Of a DNA stretch of 6,035 nucleotides, positions 5,815 through 6,035 are shown in pieces. The notes below the pieces were generated by a model. It was given only the letters and a program-made list of their open reading frames with translations, made no database searches and had not been told where the DNA came from. Source of the DNA: Lachnospiraceae bacterium. GTDB taxonomy: Bacteria > Bacillota > Clostridia > Lachnospirales > Lachnospiraceae. The translations under genes and the position numbers were made by a program. The DNA lies in assembly GCA_021202575.1 (NCBI GenBank), contig JAJQCU010000172.1, positions 6,163-12,197 of the forward strand, given 5' to 3'. Every line of letters begins with the position of its first letter. Position 1 is the first letter of the stretch.

Positions 5815-6035
5815 CTACGGCAGCACAATCGTCTGCCCCACCTGAATGTTGTCCGCGTCCTCAATCTGATTGACCTCGCACACCTCCTGGAGCATACTGT
5901 CATCTCCGTAGTGATTGCGCAGAATCGTCAGCAGGTTGTCTCCTCTCTGGATCAGGTAGGTTTCCGATGTATCAGAGGATTCCGCTGAAGCTGTCTGTGT
6001 TTCCTCAACCCCGCCGCCTGACTCCGTGTCCGTGC
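5815..6035 (-). CDS. LysM-domain protein, C-terminal part (start outside window)
   Basis: The last 72 residues of a protein whose start lies beyond the window. A low-complexity Ser/Thr/Glu/Gly linker (TDTESGGGVEETQTASAESS) leads into one LysM domain that ends the protein: YLIQRGDNLLTILRNHYG, a middle helix (LQEVCEVNQIED) and the closing IQVGQTIVLP, then TAG. LysM domains bind N-acetylglucosamine-containing glycans such as peptidoglycan, so it is probably a wall-associated or exported protein. A flexible linker before a terminal LysM is common in clostridial proteins with an N-terminal membrane anchor or catalytic domain, but that part is not visible. A hairpin follows 85 bases downstream. Confidence 0.9.
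   Translation of the reverse strand, partial: TDTESGGGVEETQTASAESSDTSETYLIQRGDNLLTILRNHYGDDSMLQEVCEVNQIEDADNIQVGQTIVLP

Overview
The window looks like chromosome from a Gram-positive Bacillota, most likely a Lachnospiraceae-type gut clostridium. This is inferred from four things: the DUF5711-like/CvpA/tRNA-Asn arrangement, a tRNA with no encoded CCA, strong AGGAG-type ribosome binding sites with GTG starts, and TTGnnn-17-TATAAT promoters. Every convincing gene lies on the minus strand, so the text reads from high to low coordinates.

Right part (6035-3537), apparently the resident chromosome. It holds the 3' end of a LysM protein gene, then a strong hairpin that overlaps a candidate promoter. 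Next come a membrane-anchored DUF5711-like gene interrupted by an in-frame TAG, a cvpA-family gene 3 bases further on, and a tRNA-Asn(GTT) with its own promoter and terminator. About 70 bases upstream of the tRNA there is a second copy of its first 25 bases, inside a diverged tandem repeat of the tRNA leader.

Middle (3536-3061), a gene graveyard. Two short open stretches with protein-like composition and no starts end at proper stops (3355 and 3088). A hairpin terminator follows the first. They look like 3' ends of lost genes between the tRNA and the next operon, as often seen where DNA has been gained and lost beside a tRNA.

Left-middle (3080-1186), an intact two-gene efflux cassette: a MarR-family regulator translationally coupled to a MATE-family multidrug exporter. 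The promoter is well formed, and two tandem palindromic 12-mers sit immediately downstream of its -10 box, a likely autorepression operator. A bidirectional terminator lies at 1027-1080.

Left end (1-1020). An ABC exporter (last part of the membrane domain plus the ATPase domain) has lost most of its membrane domain. Recognisable coding sequence stops near 810-825 and is followed by a block of four back-to-back hairpins (896-1009), probably a dispersed structured repeat at a rearrangement breakpoint.

I see no wholly new defence or metabolic system. The most distinctive items are the tRNA-Asn partial tandem duplication, the hairpin array at the ABC breakpoint, the in-frame amber codon, and the tandem-palindrome operator.
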